Assembly (NCBI GenBank): GCA_038025085.1
Contig: CM076153.1
Location: forward strand, 16,901,001-16,965,000
Direction: 5' to 3'
DNA: 64,000 nt
From: Tetragonia tetragonoides
Lineage: Eukaryota; Streptophyta; Magnoliopsida; Caryophyllales; Aizoaceae
A model generated the notes under the pieces. It was not told where the DNA came from and searched no databases. It worked only from the letters and a program-made list of their open reading frames with translations. Position 1 is the stretch's first letter. Every line of letters begins with the position of its first letter. Position numbers and translations under genes: made by a program. Of the stretch, positions 1 to 14,732 are shown in pieces.

Positions 1-879
1 TGTATATATCATAATTTTTTGATTTTCAGATCGAGATAATTTCATATATAAGGAATTGTAGTATAATGCATATAATATTTACTTTACTAATAATAGAATG
101 ATAATAGGTGCTATTGTTGTTTTGTTTTTTGGTTTCAGATGAGGCACAAAGATCAATAAAATATACATATATAAGGAGAGATTGGAAGGATTTAAAAATG
201 ACACTTGATATACCCAATATCTCAGTCTTAACCACAATGTTAAAACATCTATTATTTGCTGTTGTTGCGACATATTTTGCATCTCATTGTCTGAGGATAA
301 GGTGGTATACTCGTTATTACAAGCTCTCAACAGTGAACTGGCATCCATATTTGTAATAGGGGCTATAGGGGGGGAAGGAGGGTACATTTTGGCTTGCCTA
401 AAAGAGTAAAAATAAAAGGGAAGGACAAAAAAAAAATTAAAAAGACATACAACTTTGAAAATTAAAATGGTTGGGGATCCCAAATCCTGACAATGCACCT
501 TGGGTTTGGTAAACAAAAAAGTTTGTATGAAAAAAGGTTATATTTTCTCTCGTTGTGTGGTTGTTTTTGGTGTGTAATTGGGTGGTATTTTCCCACTTTT
601 TTTTGGCTCCTAAAGCTAAGCCGTATCCTTTTAGCCAAAGACTATTTTGTAGGACGCGTGGCTCGAGATGAGTTTGAGTGAAAGGTAAGATGTTCTATTG
701 TTGGGATTATAATTTAGTAATGGGTGCGTATGCAAGTGGGATTCATCCTATTCATTAGTAAAATCCCCTTCGTTATTCATGCAAACAAAGAAGGTACAAG
801 TACCATCATTAGTAGACAAGAAAAAAAAAAAAAAGTAACATCATTAGTAGTGCTTAATTAGATGTTACACCTTGATTAA
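1..879. other. Intergenic stretch, no supported gene
   Basis: No recognisable coding gene. The minus strand between about 344 and 216 has an open stretch that starts with Met and is Gln/Ser/Asn-rich, so it could be a first exon of a gene running off the left edge. I see no homology, and the plus strand over the same bases is also open, so I do not call it. The remainder is AT-rich with short poly-A and poly-G tracts. Confidence 0.4.
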
Positions 880-1151
880 GGGTGTGTTCTTTAGAGTTAA
901 TCCGGTCAGGTCAAGCAGGTCAGTTTAGTTCAAGAGTGGTTTCGTGTCAGTTCAGTGATTTTCAGTTCAGTTTAGTTCAGTTCACTGGTGTTAAGTTCAG
1001 AATACATTTTGTCTCACAAAGAATGTAGAGTTCAATGTAGTTTGGTGGTGTTCATTTCAGTTTAGTGGTGTTCATTTCAGTTCAGTGGTGTTGAATTCAA
1101 TTCAGTTCAATCCAATCTAGTTCAATTCAGTTTGACCCTAAATAACACACC
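880..1151. mobile_element. GTTCAG-rich MITE, copy 1
   Basis: The left end reads GGGTGTGTTCTTTAGAG and the right end is its imperfect inverse (TTATTTAGGG on the opposite strand, ending AACACACC). Flanking TAA at 877-879 and 1152-1154 makes a 3-bp target duplication. The interior is a degenerate run of TTCAG/TTCAGTTCA words and has no ORF. A 3-bp TAA-type duplication fits PIF/Harbinger-like MITEs, but the TIR was not matched to a named family. Confidence 0.75.
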
Positions 1152-1202
1152 TAATTTTTTATTAGCCTTATTGAGGCATTTCAATTGAATATTGTATACT
1201 AT

Positions 1203-1441
1203 GGGTGCGTTTGTTAGAGCTTTTACGGTCAGTTCAGTTCAGCTGTGAACAGTGATTTCAAATTCAGTTAAATGATGTTCAGTTCAGTTCAGTGGTGCTG
1301 AGTTCAGAAACATATTTGTGTCTCAAGTATCAAGTTGTGTTCAATTCAATTCAGTTGTGTCCAGTTTAGTGATGTTGAATTCAGTCTAGTTCAGTTCAAT
1401 TTAGTCCAGTTTTTGTAAATTCAGCTCTAACAAACGCACCC
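1203..1441. mobile_element. GTTCAG-rich MITE, copy 2
   Basis: Terminal inverted repeats GGGTGCGTTTGTTAGAGC and its near-perfect complement at the right end (CTCTAACAAACGCACCC). Flanked by TAT at 1200-1202 and 1442-1444. The interior is the same TTCAG-rich low-complexity sequence as copy 1. Non-coding. Confidence 0.8.
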
Positions 1442-1463
1442 TATGTGTATAAAGTTACATATA

Positions 1464-1640
1464 GGGTGCGTTCTTTTTCACTTATTGAGCAATTATTTCA
1501 ATTCAGTTAAGTACGTTCAGCTCAGTAAAGTTCAGTTCAATGATCTACTTTTAATCTCACATATTAATATTCAGTTCAGTTGAGTTTATTTTATTTTAGT
1601 GTAGTGCAGTCAAATTTAGTTCACCTTAGTTCAGTGATTA
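1464..1640. mobile_element. GTTCAG-rich MITE, truncated copy 3
   Basis: Begins with the same GGGTGCGTTCTTT end, 22 bp after copy 2, and carries the TTCAG-rich body. No matching right end is visible, so the copy is truncated or eroded. The right boundary is approximate. Confidence 0.55.
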
Positions 1641-3354
1641 ATAAACTTAATTTTTATTTAGGTCTATTTATTGTTGTCATCTTAATCTATTGCTCTATTT
1701 GAGGATATAGTTATATGTATGAGGGACCAAAGGGTCATAAACTAAACTATAAATTTGAAGTACTTTATGAGCAATATCACATGCAATATTGCAAATATAT
1801 TGCACTCATTATCTTTACAATAATATAGTACTTAGTTCATATCTTTAAAAAGAAAATTAACAGAAAAAAAAAATGGAGTGGACTATTTCAAATTTAACCA
1901 TTAGATCAAAAGCTTTTTGTTTAATCCTGTTTAGCTCAAGGAGAGCCATTTATAACTTGCAAATCAAGATGCCTCATTTCTTTTCTTAATTGGGGCACAA
2001 CAATTACGCCTAAGCATGAGCATTAGCCAAGCCGCCACTATTGCTTTCCACATTGGTTCTACGTTTTGCACAAACAATCATACGGAGTATTAAAAATTAA
2101 CCAATACTGCGTCAATATTCTGGCAGCTCAACGATTGGGCAACGTGGTCTAGATTCTTACAAATATGAAGACATATAGAATTCATTGGTAAAGTAATTTA
2201 TTACTAGTAATTGCTCACGAATTAAAGGAGCAAATGGCCGAAGATTATTAACGAAAACAATGAACCAAGAGTAACAATTGGCGCAAGAGTGTACCTACCA
2301 ATTGCATAGATACATGGATATTCTTCCTCGAATTCTGACCCATTTCAATTGTCCAATCATGTCTCAACAAGTTGCTTTAGTTGAATTTGTGCTAGTCAAA
2401 AGGCTAGGGTAAAGTCTAGACCTAGGGTAAATTGGTAAAACAATAATATATACTTAGATATTTATATGCAACGTACCCAAATGTTACTAGTAGTTACGAG
2501 TTAACTTCGTCAAATTGAAATACTCCTATAACTCAATACCAGCAATTCAAAACCGAAGTTTGAGAACAACGTTTAAACAGGGAGTCTTATATTTGAAGAT
2601 GATGTAATTATTCATGATTATTTAAAGCATCATGATGATTCGTTTACTCATGTTCAACGACTTTTGTCAAATTTAGCTGGTCTTAGACATTGAGCAAGGT
2701 ATATTTTTAAGTTGTTCTATTCAATTAGGTATTTATATTTCAATTACCTTATTATAACTATGCATGGTATCAGTAATTCATTAGGTAGCTTTTGAACTAA
2801 TAGCTAGCAAAATTTATCATCTCTCGCCACTATTCTATCTTGGATTTACGATGACAACTAAGTATATCTATTATTAAACGATGAACTAACTAAAATATGT
2901 CTATGGATAACGTACTAATAAGCGAAATTCAAAAATAGTCGGAGTTATGCCCAATCGAAAAGGATGTTATCCAAACAGTTTTCAAGTAATCATATAATAA
3001 AATATGGCATATTAACCCTTGGCTCTTCATATGATACATACGTTTTTTGATGGTTATCTAAAGATAGAAGTTACAAGGCAAAGATGTAGACAACACACTA
3101 ACCAAACTAGCCAATTTAAGAAGGAGGAAGTCATAATCATATATTGAGAGGGGTCATTCAATTTTCTCAATTAATATAAAAGACTGATCATATTGATGAA
3201 AAATAATAGGTATTCCGTTAAGTTCGGTTCCATCACTTTGATGGTGCAATTATCATTTTAGTTTTATGAAAAAGAGCATACTCTTAATTGTTAATGTATA
3301 ATTGGATTATTTGGAGCAAACTTAGCAACCGATTTGGTCGTGTCGAATTCTTGT
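1641..3354. other. AT-rich intergenic stretch
   Basis: No ORF with recognisable homology and no clear repeat boundary on either strand. Confidence 0.5.
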
Positions 3355-3360
3355 CAAAAA

Positions 3361-3625
3361 AAATCTAATTCGACGGACTTGAAATGCATTTTTGTGTAAT
3401 TATTTAATGATCTTTCGAGCTATTATATTATCTTTTGACGGGTTTTTTCAATCATGGCTTCGGGTTTTCAGGTTAGGCTTGTTATGTGTATGTAAGGCTG
3501 TAACAATGTTTCGGGTTGAGTTCAGTTAAGGGAAATCTAATTTGACGAGTTTGAAATACATTTATGTGTAAATTTTTAGTGAGTTTCAAACTATCACATT
3601 AGTTTTTGTCGGTTTTTTTAATCGG
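3361..3625. repeat. Imperfect direct duplication, about 172-bp spacing
   Basis: Sequence starting near 3361 (AATCTAATTCGACGG, then ..TTGAAATGCATTT) recurs near 3533 (AATCTAATTTGACGAG, then ..TTGAAATACATTT). Both copies continue into a GACGGGTTTTTTCAATC-like segment. Interpretation is limited to an old tandem duplication, perhaps inside a transposon relic. Confidence 0.55.
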
Positions 3626-3694
3626 GTCAGGCTAGGCCGATTTTAAATCGGGTAAGATTTTACCAACTCTAGTTACATGTAATTTATGTTGATA

Positions 3695-3833
3695 GGGTTG
3701 AGGAGTTAGTCGAGATGGCAAGCTCCTCACTCGAATTCCCAGGAAACCTGAATTCGAGAGTCTCCCATCACCATTAGTCAGGATTTATCCTCTGTCCCTC
3801 CTCTTAGTGGACTCCTTACCAATTTAAGAAAAA
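3695..3833 (+). mobile_element. Probable tRNA-derived SINE
   Basis: A tRNA-like head with an A-box-like GAGTTAGTCGAGATGGC and a B-box-like CTCGAATTCCC, a short body, and an A-rich 3' end (AAGAAAAA). Similar flanks (TGTAAT..ATGT..GATA) occur on both sides, which suggests a degraded target duplication. Weaker than the SINE at 20972. Confidence 0.4.
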
Positions 3834-4047
3834 CTTGTAATATGTGATAAAAATTTATATTTTTCTTTTTACATGTAATATGTACTGTATTTTGTACTAG
3901 TAGCCAGTGGGAGAGGGACAAAAGATCAGATGAGCTTACATGTCAAGTAAAAATGCACATGGGGTGACTAAAGAAGCTTTTTACACGCGTCGAAACCCCT
4001 TGTATTACAAATAGGAAGGTTGGGACCACTCTGCCTAATTATCCATC

Positions 4048-4228
4048 CACGTGTTGACTTGATAGCAAACACGCACTCACTTTCCACTCTCTCCTCTCTT
4101 GATATTCGAGCCACTGGGACCCTCCTGGTCTTGTCCACCAATCAGAACCTTCCAGGTAGACCCCACCCCACCAACCAAGCTTCAAGTTCAACTAGGCCCC
4201 CACCATATCAGCTTTTTACGGTATAAAT
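4048..4228 (+). promoter_or_regulatory. Orphan promoter-like cluster
   Basis: In an otherwise AT-rich stretch this segment has a CACGTG G-box (4048-4053), a CCAAT box (4138-4142) and a TATAAAT box (4222-4228) in the usual plus-strand order and spacing. No coding sequence follows. A foldback MITE starts about 70 bp downstream. It could be the promoter of a lost or non-coding gene, or chance. Confidence 0.3.
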
Positions 4229-4295
4229 GCCGCCAAACTAACCCTTATTGGTTTTTACCTTTAGCATTCCTATTGGAAAATTTTGGGAAATGTTA

Positions 4296-4452
4296 AGCTT
4301 ACACATAGTGTAATATACACTATTGTGTTCTGAGTTTATCTCTCTCCTCTACCTCACATCCACAATACCCCCATGAAATTTAAAAGGGTCCACGGGAGAG
4401 GAGAGAGATAGACTCATAAACACAATAGTGTATATTACAATGAATGTAAACT
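4296..4452. mobile_element. Foldback MITE
   Basis: Long inverted repeat: TGTAATATACACTATTGTGTT on the left arm is repeated exactly in inverted form on the right arm, and similarity extends over about 50 bp of each arm up to an AGAGGAGAGAGATA core. The two arms nearly meet, so the element would fold into one hairpin. I could not identify a target duplication. Confidence 0.65.
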
Positions 4453-5003
4453 AATTATGGTCCGAAATTTTTTTGTTTCTGGAAGTTCTGCTTTTTTATG
4501 TCTGTCTTTTTAACTTTTTACTACAATGTCGTCGTTTTCATGAACTCCTGATTAATCAATGCGTCTAAAGAAAATAGAGGAAATGTTGTTAGATTGATGG
4601 AGATTGGAGATTGGAGATAGATAGAGCATGATAGAGTACAACAAAAAGAATTGAGTGAAGGGAACATGAATTAGTGAGTGATGACTAGTATCAATAGTAA
4701 TATTACACTTTACGTCGAGTGAACTGCAATACTTTTTCTATTGTCAATTGAATTAGTAAGGATGGAAGTTAATTGACTTGTGTCACTGTATGTTATTGCT
4801 CTCATCCTCCTCCGATCTTGCATTGCCAGGCCCATTGGAAGTTTTAATGGAAAATATAGTTGATTGCCTCATTTGCAACTCAAATTTGACAGATTAGAGA
4901 GTGAGGGTGTTTTCTTTTCTACTGAAGTAAACTGCAACATGTGAGTGAAAAAATAAGTTATTGAATTGATAATCACTGAAATGAACTGAATTGAATCGAT
5001 TAA

Positions 5004-5253
5004 GGGTGCGTTCTTTAGAGCTTACATGGTCAGTTCCGTTCAGTTAAGTTCAGTCAGGTGTTAGTTCAGCGATTTCAAATTCAATTAAATGATGTTCAGT
5101 TCAGGTTTGTGGTGCTGAGTTCAGAAACATATTCTTTGTCTCACATATCAAGTTGTGTTCAATTTAGTTTGGTGGTATCCAGTTCAGTGATATTGAATTC
5201 AGTTCAGTGCGGTTCAAGTCTGATAAGTTCAACTCGATCCAAAGAACGCACCC
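5004..5253. mobile_element. GTTCAG-rich MITE, copy 4
   Basis: Best preserved of the family: GGGTGCGTTCTTTAGAGCTTA at the left, AAAGAACGCACCC at the right, and TAA target duplications at 5001-5003 and 5254-5256. The interior is TTCAG-rich. Partial related sequence (ACTGAA words, reverse orientation) lies just upstream, about 4905-5000. Confidence 0.85.
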
Positions 5254-5256
5254 TAA

Positions 5257-5959
5257 ACTAATATCTTAATTTATTTATTAATCCTAACACTATTTCATCT
5301 AGAAGATATATGAGCAACTACAGTCCAAGCTAGCCAAGTTCAAATGAACCAAGAATGCTAAGTTTAGTATCCGAATTACGGATTGGTGGGGGACGTGTTG
5401 GCGAGTGAGAGAGATGGAACTTTGGATAAAAAGACTTATTCAACGTCTCCTTATCCTACGCAAATTCATGCTTTTGCAACAACTTTTGTTTCTTTGTATT
5501 TAATGGCAAGGAGAATAGTCAAAATTGCACTCTTCCTTACTAGAGAAACAAAGGATAAGGAAGCAAAATTACAACCTAAACTTGGTAAGTTGATTTATCC
5601 CATATTGTGATTGAACAACCATGTTTATAAAGATTAAGGAAAAAGACAAATAAAGCCTCAAATTATACACTTACCTTTTGTGTACATAAAGCAATAGATA
5701 TGCGTCTTGAAACTATTAGGATATATGTTAATAACTCTAAATCCTTGATATACTTTTTCTTTATATTTGAAATATAAAAAAATGGGTCTTATATAGTTCC
5801 ACAATGCAAAACCCCAATACATTTGTCTCCTTATATAAACTATCTTTAAAGATTATTATTAAACAACTTTGCTCCTTACAAATAAGGTTGTCTTTTTTTT
5901 TTTCCACTTTCTTACATCGATTCAGTTCAATTCAGCTTAATGAAGTTAAATTTAAATCA
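5257..5959. other. AT-rich intergenic stretch
   Basis: No recognisable gene. A 75-codon open stretch at 5383-5610 has no visible domain and is not called. Confidence 0.45.
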
Positions 5960-6025
5960 GGGTGTATTTTTAGAGCTTATACGATTTAGTTCAGCTCAGT
6001 TCAGATAAGTTTTAAAGAACACACT
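5960..6025. mobile_element. GTTCAG-rich MITE, internally deleted copy 5
   Basis: Only about 66 bp: GGGTGTATTTTTAGAGCTTATACGA joined through a short TTCAG core to TTTAAAGAACACAC. Both ends match the family but most of the body is missing. Confidence 0.5.
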
Positions 6026-7208
6026 TAGTTCCATGATTATCAAACTAGTAATCTATTATTTTTTTCTCGCATATGTTACTATTTAGTTTAGTGGAGTTCT
6101 ACTCAATTCGGTGGAAAAGAGCACTCTCTAATTCGCTTAGCAAATAGGTGTATGTTTAATTTTATATACATACAAAGTTAGTATCGTTATCTTATCTAAG
6201 GTTATTGATAGAGTCTTAAAAGCTAAGTGCAAAGATGGGTAAATTAGGGCTAAATTTAGCAGCACTGATTTGTTCAATGCATGTGCATGAATGCTGAATG
6301 CATGCACAAAGTAAGGAAACACACGCGTAAAAAAGGATTATTGGCATTAGAGTGATGACATTACATTGATTAGTGATCAATTTTCATATTGGTTGGATTA
6401 CCTACACTATATCCACAAATGCATACCCACAAACATTTGAAGACAAAATTGGAAAGAAAATTGCATACTCCCAAACGGTTTGACATAGCATTCTATATAT
6501 ATTGATATACAAACCAAAAATTATTTGTTTCACAAATTCTCCAATTCAATTTGATAATGACCAACTTCTATTTCCATCCATTTACCAAAAAAAGTAAATA
6601 AATAAATTACATTCCATGCATCTTGAGTCTTGACCAAACACTAGCTACTTATTAATAGCTTAGCTACATGGAGAAGGCAGGGAATAATAAAAGTGGCCAA
6701 GGATAAAGTTAAAATTTGAGAAGTTGGGAGGACATGCTCATGGGGTAACTTTGTAAGTGCTCGAAAAGAGCATTGATTGGGATTGATGGGTGATGGACAC
6801 CTTTAAGTGAGGACCATTCAAATCCTTTCATGTATGAACTTCAACAACACAAATTCTTATACAAGGTTGACTATAGAGGTGACCTAATGTTGAGGCGATA
6901 AGAATTTGAGTGAGGTGCCTCTAATAAACATGATGACGCCAGAGGTGGCCTGATATTGAAACGATCTCACAAGAGACACATTAAAAGTTTAGAACTTCAA
7001 TACAAATGATGATCATGTTCTTTATCCTTATTTTTTTCGTTTAAGCTTTATAATTTTAATTTTTTTTGAAAGGATATATATTTTTCATGTTTCATACACT
7101 AATAATTTCATCCTTTTAAAGTAACAATTTAGAAAACGAATTAAGATCAGAAAATAAAAAGGCAAATTGACATACTATCTTAATTATGATCATCTAAAAA
7201 TATGAGTA

Positions 7209-7260
<52 letters not shown>

Positions 7261-8953
7261 ATTTTTGAATAACATCCTACCCACTTCCATGTCTGTGTAA
7301 TGAATAGTGTAAATTTTTTTATTATTATATTACAAAATTAACAACGCCATAGCTATGTAATAAGTTTCAAGTGCGGAAAATAATCATTATTGTATTTTCA
7401 GTTTGTGTGTTTCAATTTTAAAGCAGAAAAATATATATTTATTAATTAGAGTTTAATTAATTTCAATGGGGTATACGACAAATGAAATAGAACCATAGAG
7501 ATGATAGTATTGAGGACTTGGTGTTATCGAAACACTAAAAGGTCTACCGATGAAATCATTGTCTAGCAAACGGAAAGAGAAAATGGTATATTGACTTGGT
7601 GACTTTAGAGAGGAGTTCATGAACTCATGATCTATCAAAAAAAAAAAAAATGAATGAGGGGATTTAGCAAATGAAATATCCATCCAGATACATTTTACTA
7701 TGAATGTTGTGACGTTCCCATTAGTATAATATACTACAAATCAAAATAAAAGCACCACATTTTTATCCCAATTTCAAAAAAAAAAAGAAAAGAAAAGAAA
7801 ATTATAGGAAATGAATAAGTATGTGTCCACTAAATATCTAAATATTTATTGCTATCAGCTACTGATAAAGTTCGTGTTATTATTTGCAAATATGTGTATA
7901 AAACTTTGTATCAGCTCTTTTGATCATTTCAAGTTCATTCCCCTAGGTAACGCTTATCCTTGTTATTAGTAAAAATATGTCAAGTTTAGTTGGTAGCATA
8001 ATATAAGCAAGAGAATTTACTAGGCTAATCTAGCTTAAATGAAACTAAACGTTAAAGTTGGTAAGAGAGGATAAGGATGAACAAAGAGAGAGAAAAAGGG
8101 GGAAGCATTTGTGGGGAAGGTTTTTAGAGATTCCATATCAAGTTGCAAACTTAATTAAGCTTAACTAATTGATTATAAGTGTCCTTAATTGTGATTTATT
8201 TAATGGGTAATCACTAAAGATTTTAACTTTTAAGAAGAAGATGCGCATGAGATGTAAGAGATTCTCCTCATTATGCTTTTGAAATTTTTTAATAATATGA
8301 TCTTCCCAAAAATTAAAGTCATCTATTTAATAATGTTATATTTTAAAATTGGAAAAAAAAATTAAAATAATTGGTGTGTACGTTTATCCCGACAGTGGCC
8401 ACGCTTGTTTCCCATCTTCCAACTTTCTAATTTTGGGCTAAAACAGCTAATTAGCTTTAATAATTCAATTTTTAAATGGGCTAATTACTGATTAGATTCC
8501 TTCATTAAGTTAAATCATCATTATATATATGGATAAACATATTGCTAGATATTAAATATGTATATATGTTATGCTTTGGAACTTGCAATTTGTCAGCCAT
8601 GTGCATTTCAAAAGCTTACAACCACACATACAAGGTTGTTCTGCACAAGCAAAGTATTTGAGTTTGTCCTGAACTTGTGAGGTTTCATGTGATCATTTAT
8701 GCAATGGCAAGCGAGTTTTGGCTAATGAAGACAATTTTGATAATTATGTATCTTAGCTCTAATCTAAATTGTACTTGGTAGAGTCTATCAACTAAGTGCT
8801 TAAGTGGAGTGCTTAAGTGGAGTTCTAGTTATTATTAGCTAAAGGCTCAAGGCATGTATATATCATGTATTCCCCTTTGTTGTTAAGGTTCCAAAGTTTT
8901 CTTTCCATTTAATTTTATTATTTAGGGTTTAATACGCAACACTTTGACTATAT
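6026..8953. other. Intergenic stretch
   Basis: No supported gene. Contains an ATT microsatellite (separate entry), a small direct repeat near 8793-8822 (AGTGCTTAAGTGG twice), and several A/T tracts. Confidence 0.45.
7210..7259. repeat. (ATT)n microsatellite
   Basis: Uninterrupted ATT trinucleotide run of about 50 bp. Confidence 0.95.
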
Positions 8954-8955
8954 TA

Positions 8956-9150
8956 CTCCTGTCTTTCTATATACTTTGCTATAAATACATAACTATTAAG
9001 TCTATAAACATATTTGAAAAATACTTATAGAATGAATTTACATGGTATTTTAAATTTTTAAATCTTTATAATTTTCAGTAATTTATGATCAAAATTTCTT
9101 AACTTTAACATTCAAAAAGTCAGATGGAAAAAAAATTGAAACAGAGGAAG
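8956..9150. mobile_element. Stowaway-like MITE (Tc1/mariner type)
   Basis: Left end CTCCTGTCTTTCTATA and right end, on the opposite strand, CTTCCTCTGTTTCAATT resemble the Stowaway terminus (CTCCCTCCGTTTC). TA dinucleotides flank both ends (8954-8955 and 9151-9152). About 195 bp, AT-rich, non-coding. Confidence 0.6.
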
Positions 9151-9152
9151 TA

Positions 9153-10981
9153 GTTTATAACTGGTTGGTCATGAAATTTAATGTGTAGTAGATGTTAAAA
9201 TTTATTTCAACGTCTATATGTTAATTGATGATTTGAAGGATTGAGAGTCATTGACTTTATATCAGATATTTTCATACAAAAGTAACGAGTTACGTTCATA
9301 CTTGTTAGATGTACACCAAACCTTAACAAGATAAATTTATGTCGGGCAGTACATCTATAATCTTGACCATAGCTAAATAGGAAAATAAAATTGTCGTATC
9401 AAGCTTTCATATTCAAACAAAAATCAAATTTATTAATCAATCTTAATTTCAACTTCTTATTAATGACTTAAATGACTGATTTGAACATTGATAACGCATT
9501 CAAATTAACTTTTTCGTCGGTGAGGAATCAACATCAATAAAACCAAATCTTTACCACTAAAATAAATGTTATTCAATCTTATCCTCTTCATCTTTGTTTT
9601 CTTTTGAAAAAGAAATCAGTCATGCAGTACAATTCAGTTGAATAACAACCAACTTTACTTCTTGCACTTTCAATCTATTTCATCAATTCGATTAGGTGAT
9701 ATTTATGAAAAATAAACAGGCGGTGAAAACGACAGAACCTAAATAGACTCATTACGAAAGAATCCAAGCAACTCTAAAATTAACCAAGAGTTTTAATCAA
9801 CAATCTAGAACATAAATGATTAGAAAGTTCTTGTCCCAACAAAACTCCAAATTACTTTTGATTTTTTTTTTGTTTTTGTTTTTTGTTTTCCTTTCGGTTA
9901 CTATGGTGAAATAATTTTCCATCATCGTCAGATGAATATGACTGGCTGGTTAGTTAGGAAGAAGGAAATTTATTAGGGATTTTGTGTTTAGCACAAGAAA
10001 TATGTACTAATGTACTATCTAGATAATGACTACCTACAAAAGGCTACAAAAATGATTGATTAGGAAGTGCGTTTTACTTTTATCCCTAGATTATGGCCCT
10101 AATTAACGTAATACTGATTAAATGACATCAGTAATAGTAATTAAGTAGCCAACCAATCAGGTTTGAGTTGCTTTAATTGGTTGTTGTAGCCTGAGCCGAT
10201 ACAGTTGCTTTCCTTGTTTCCCTCCTCACATACTACCCACTCTCTTTCCTCGATCTCCTTATCCCTTTAATATTCGTGCTAATATTAAAATAATATCACG
10301 CTTAATTTATAAACAATAAAATTGTACCGTGTTGTTAATAAAAATTACTACTAATAGTACAAGAAAATACTATTACTAACAGCTAGGGAGTATACTACTA
10401 GTCTAATATAATCTCAGATTTCAACAAACCAAACCCCATGTATTACGCCTTAAATTAGGCCCTAATTTGGTGTGTTTTATGACTTCAAAATTAAGCAGCT
10501 AGCTCTAACTTCAAGGTTAATTATTTAATAACGATCGGTTCATCAAAGGAGAGATTATTACATGATTCGAGACGAATGTTTACACCTCTCACAAAATAAG
10601 TGTTGTCCACTAAAATTTACTCCTATAAAAAAGTGATAATTATGAAAGGTAAAAGTATGATCTATCCGGAAACAACGTAGTAATTTCTCCACTCAAAAGA
10701 ATTTTTACTTTTTAGTGAGTTTTACCGTACCCTCAAGCGCAGGAGCCAATCAACATTGGATAGCTCAGGCCATATAACACATGGTGGCTAGCGAGTCAGA
10801 AATATCACTGCAAATTAAAGTACAAAGCTATATATGTTTGCTTGGCTTCACCCTAAAAAGAAAATTAAAAAGGACAGACAGAGAGCTGTGTTACGACTTG
10901 TATAGGAGGTCCACATATATAACCTTTCATCAAAGTATTATACGAAATACCAAAAGGTTTGGCAACTATTATGGCATGTAG
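9153..10981. other. Intergenic stretch
   Basis: No gene recognised on either strand. A 66-codon open stretch at 10781-10981 shows no domain. Confidence 0.45.
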
Positions 10982-11265
10982 ATCTGGTAAAATCTGACTT
11001 GATCCGAAAAATGATCTGAATTCAACCTGTTTTAGACTCGATCGTAATCCGATTAAAAAAAATTTGACCTACTAATGAACCAACGTGTTAACGACCCGAA
11101 TCCGAAATGATCCGACCCGAGTTTGTGTGACAAGAGTTGTTGGGCCTGAAACCGACACGCTAAATACCCGAAACGACCGACCTGATAGTAACCCGATCCG
11201 ATAATGACCCGACCTGCTGATGATCCCCCGAAGTGACCCGACCCAATTTCTATAGGTCTAATTGC
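10982..11265. repeat. Degenerate CCGA/GACCCGA repeat
   Basis: Many degenerate copies of GATCCGAC/ACCCGACC-type words (for example TGATCCGACCCGAG and TGACCCGACCTG) in an otherwise AT-rich surrounding. Looks like a low-complexity relic of a transposon end. No coding potential. Confidence 0.6.
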
Positions 11266-12273
11266 ATGTGTGGTTCGCCACTCTTATTCCTTAATAATTA
11301 AGCCTGGGGGTATATTCGAATCTTGAAAATATAAATTTTGTTTCCTGGGAGCACTTTATCTTTCATAGGCCAACTCGGTGCGAATAGAATCAGTTTGGGC
11401 CCAAAAAATTTAGAGTGAACTTGTATTTTAAGCAAAAAATAATAATTTTACTATACCATATAGAAAATCAATTAAATTAGTTTACTTGTTAAAGTTCCTT
11501 TAAGTTATTGCACCAAAAAAATAGTTTCTTTTTCTGTTTCTTTTGTCAACTAAACAATAGAAGATTTTATACTACCTGAATTTTTTTCGCATTTCTTGTT
11601 TGTGTTGTCTATCAACCCAAAAACCCCTTAATAGTCGTATTATCTTCGTTTAACCATTGAGGATTTTTTTTAACATGCTAACAAACCTCTAACAGATTTG
11701 TAAATGCCACATTATATTTATAACCTAAAAAACTGATTTGTCTAGCCAAATTGATTTCTATGCAAATAAAAATTGACATTTTTAACTTTATCACAATACA
11801 AAAGTTTTTTGAAAAGTTTTTTTCCCGTACAAACCTCTCATATAAACCTTGTATTGCAGATGCTCTAATAACGACAATGAACTAGAGGAATGAAGCAAAG
11901 AATTCTGCTTACGTTATTATATCTTACTCCATTGACAAATAAAAAGAGAAAAATAGAGAGTCAAATGGTTGAAAGGCAAACCCTACAAAAGCAAAAGTCC
12001 ATTGATCTTTCACTATTGGAAGACAAGTTCTTAGCTTGATGCTTTCAATAAAGTTAATAGTGTCCACGTAACACATTAGTACTCATGACAAAGACAAAGA
12101 CACAAAAAAGCTAAGATTATTCGCCCCTTAATTTAACCAACAATTAATTAATTATTTAATTAATGTATCTCACCAGCTAAGTATGTAGTATAATCTCTGC
12201 AAATCAAATAAAGATTTTGTGCGTAGCCAAATCTGTGGCAATGAATTATTTATGATTAAAAAATTCCTTAAGA
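11266..12273. other. Intergenic stretch
   Basis: No supported gene or repeat boundary. AT-rich throughout. Confidence 0.4.
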
Positions 12274-12305
12274 CTAGTTGTAAATCCGTGCGATGCACGG
12301 GTTTG
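12274..12305 (-). mobile_element. Putative Helitron 3' terminus
   Basis: Read on the minus strand: hairpin CCGTGC-ATC-GCACGG (extended by AAA/TTT after one mismatch), 8 nt of spacer, then CTAG followed by T. This is the established layout of Helitron 3' ends (hairpin, short spacer, CTRR, insertion between A and T). The element would extend to higher coordinates and would include the RPA-like gene, which is in the same orientation. The 5' TC end was not located, and no Rep/helicase gene is visible, so this is an inference. Confidence 0.45.
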
Positions 12306-12625
12306 GGATGATTTTTATTGAATGTATGAATATAGTATATATGGTTTGTTTACCTATATTTCCTTCTCCTTAACTATTATTTATAGGCCAAAAATACATA
12401 TCCAATTAATATTTCTCCTCTAGTTTAGGGTCTAAGGTATGTCTGTAGTTTTGTAGGCTTTGAACTTTTAGAATCTTAAATCTTGAAGTTTACTGTGCAA
12501 ATCACATTTGTTATGTATAGAATTCATGAGGTATTACTGTATGGCCGTTTATAAGCATATAACCTATGTGTATTAACATTTATTCCCTTATTTTATTTTA
12601 CCTCCAAGACTGATATAATCATACA

Positions 12626-14732
<2,107 letters not shown>

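Noticed and set aside
79..516. 145-codon minus-strand and 82-codon plus-strand open frames at the left edge
   Set aside because: Both strands are open over the same AT-rich bases and neither has a recognisable domain. Only a remote possibility of a first exon.
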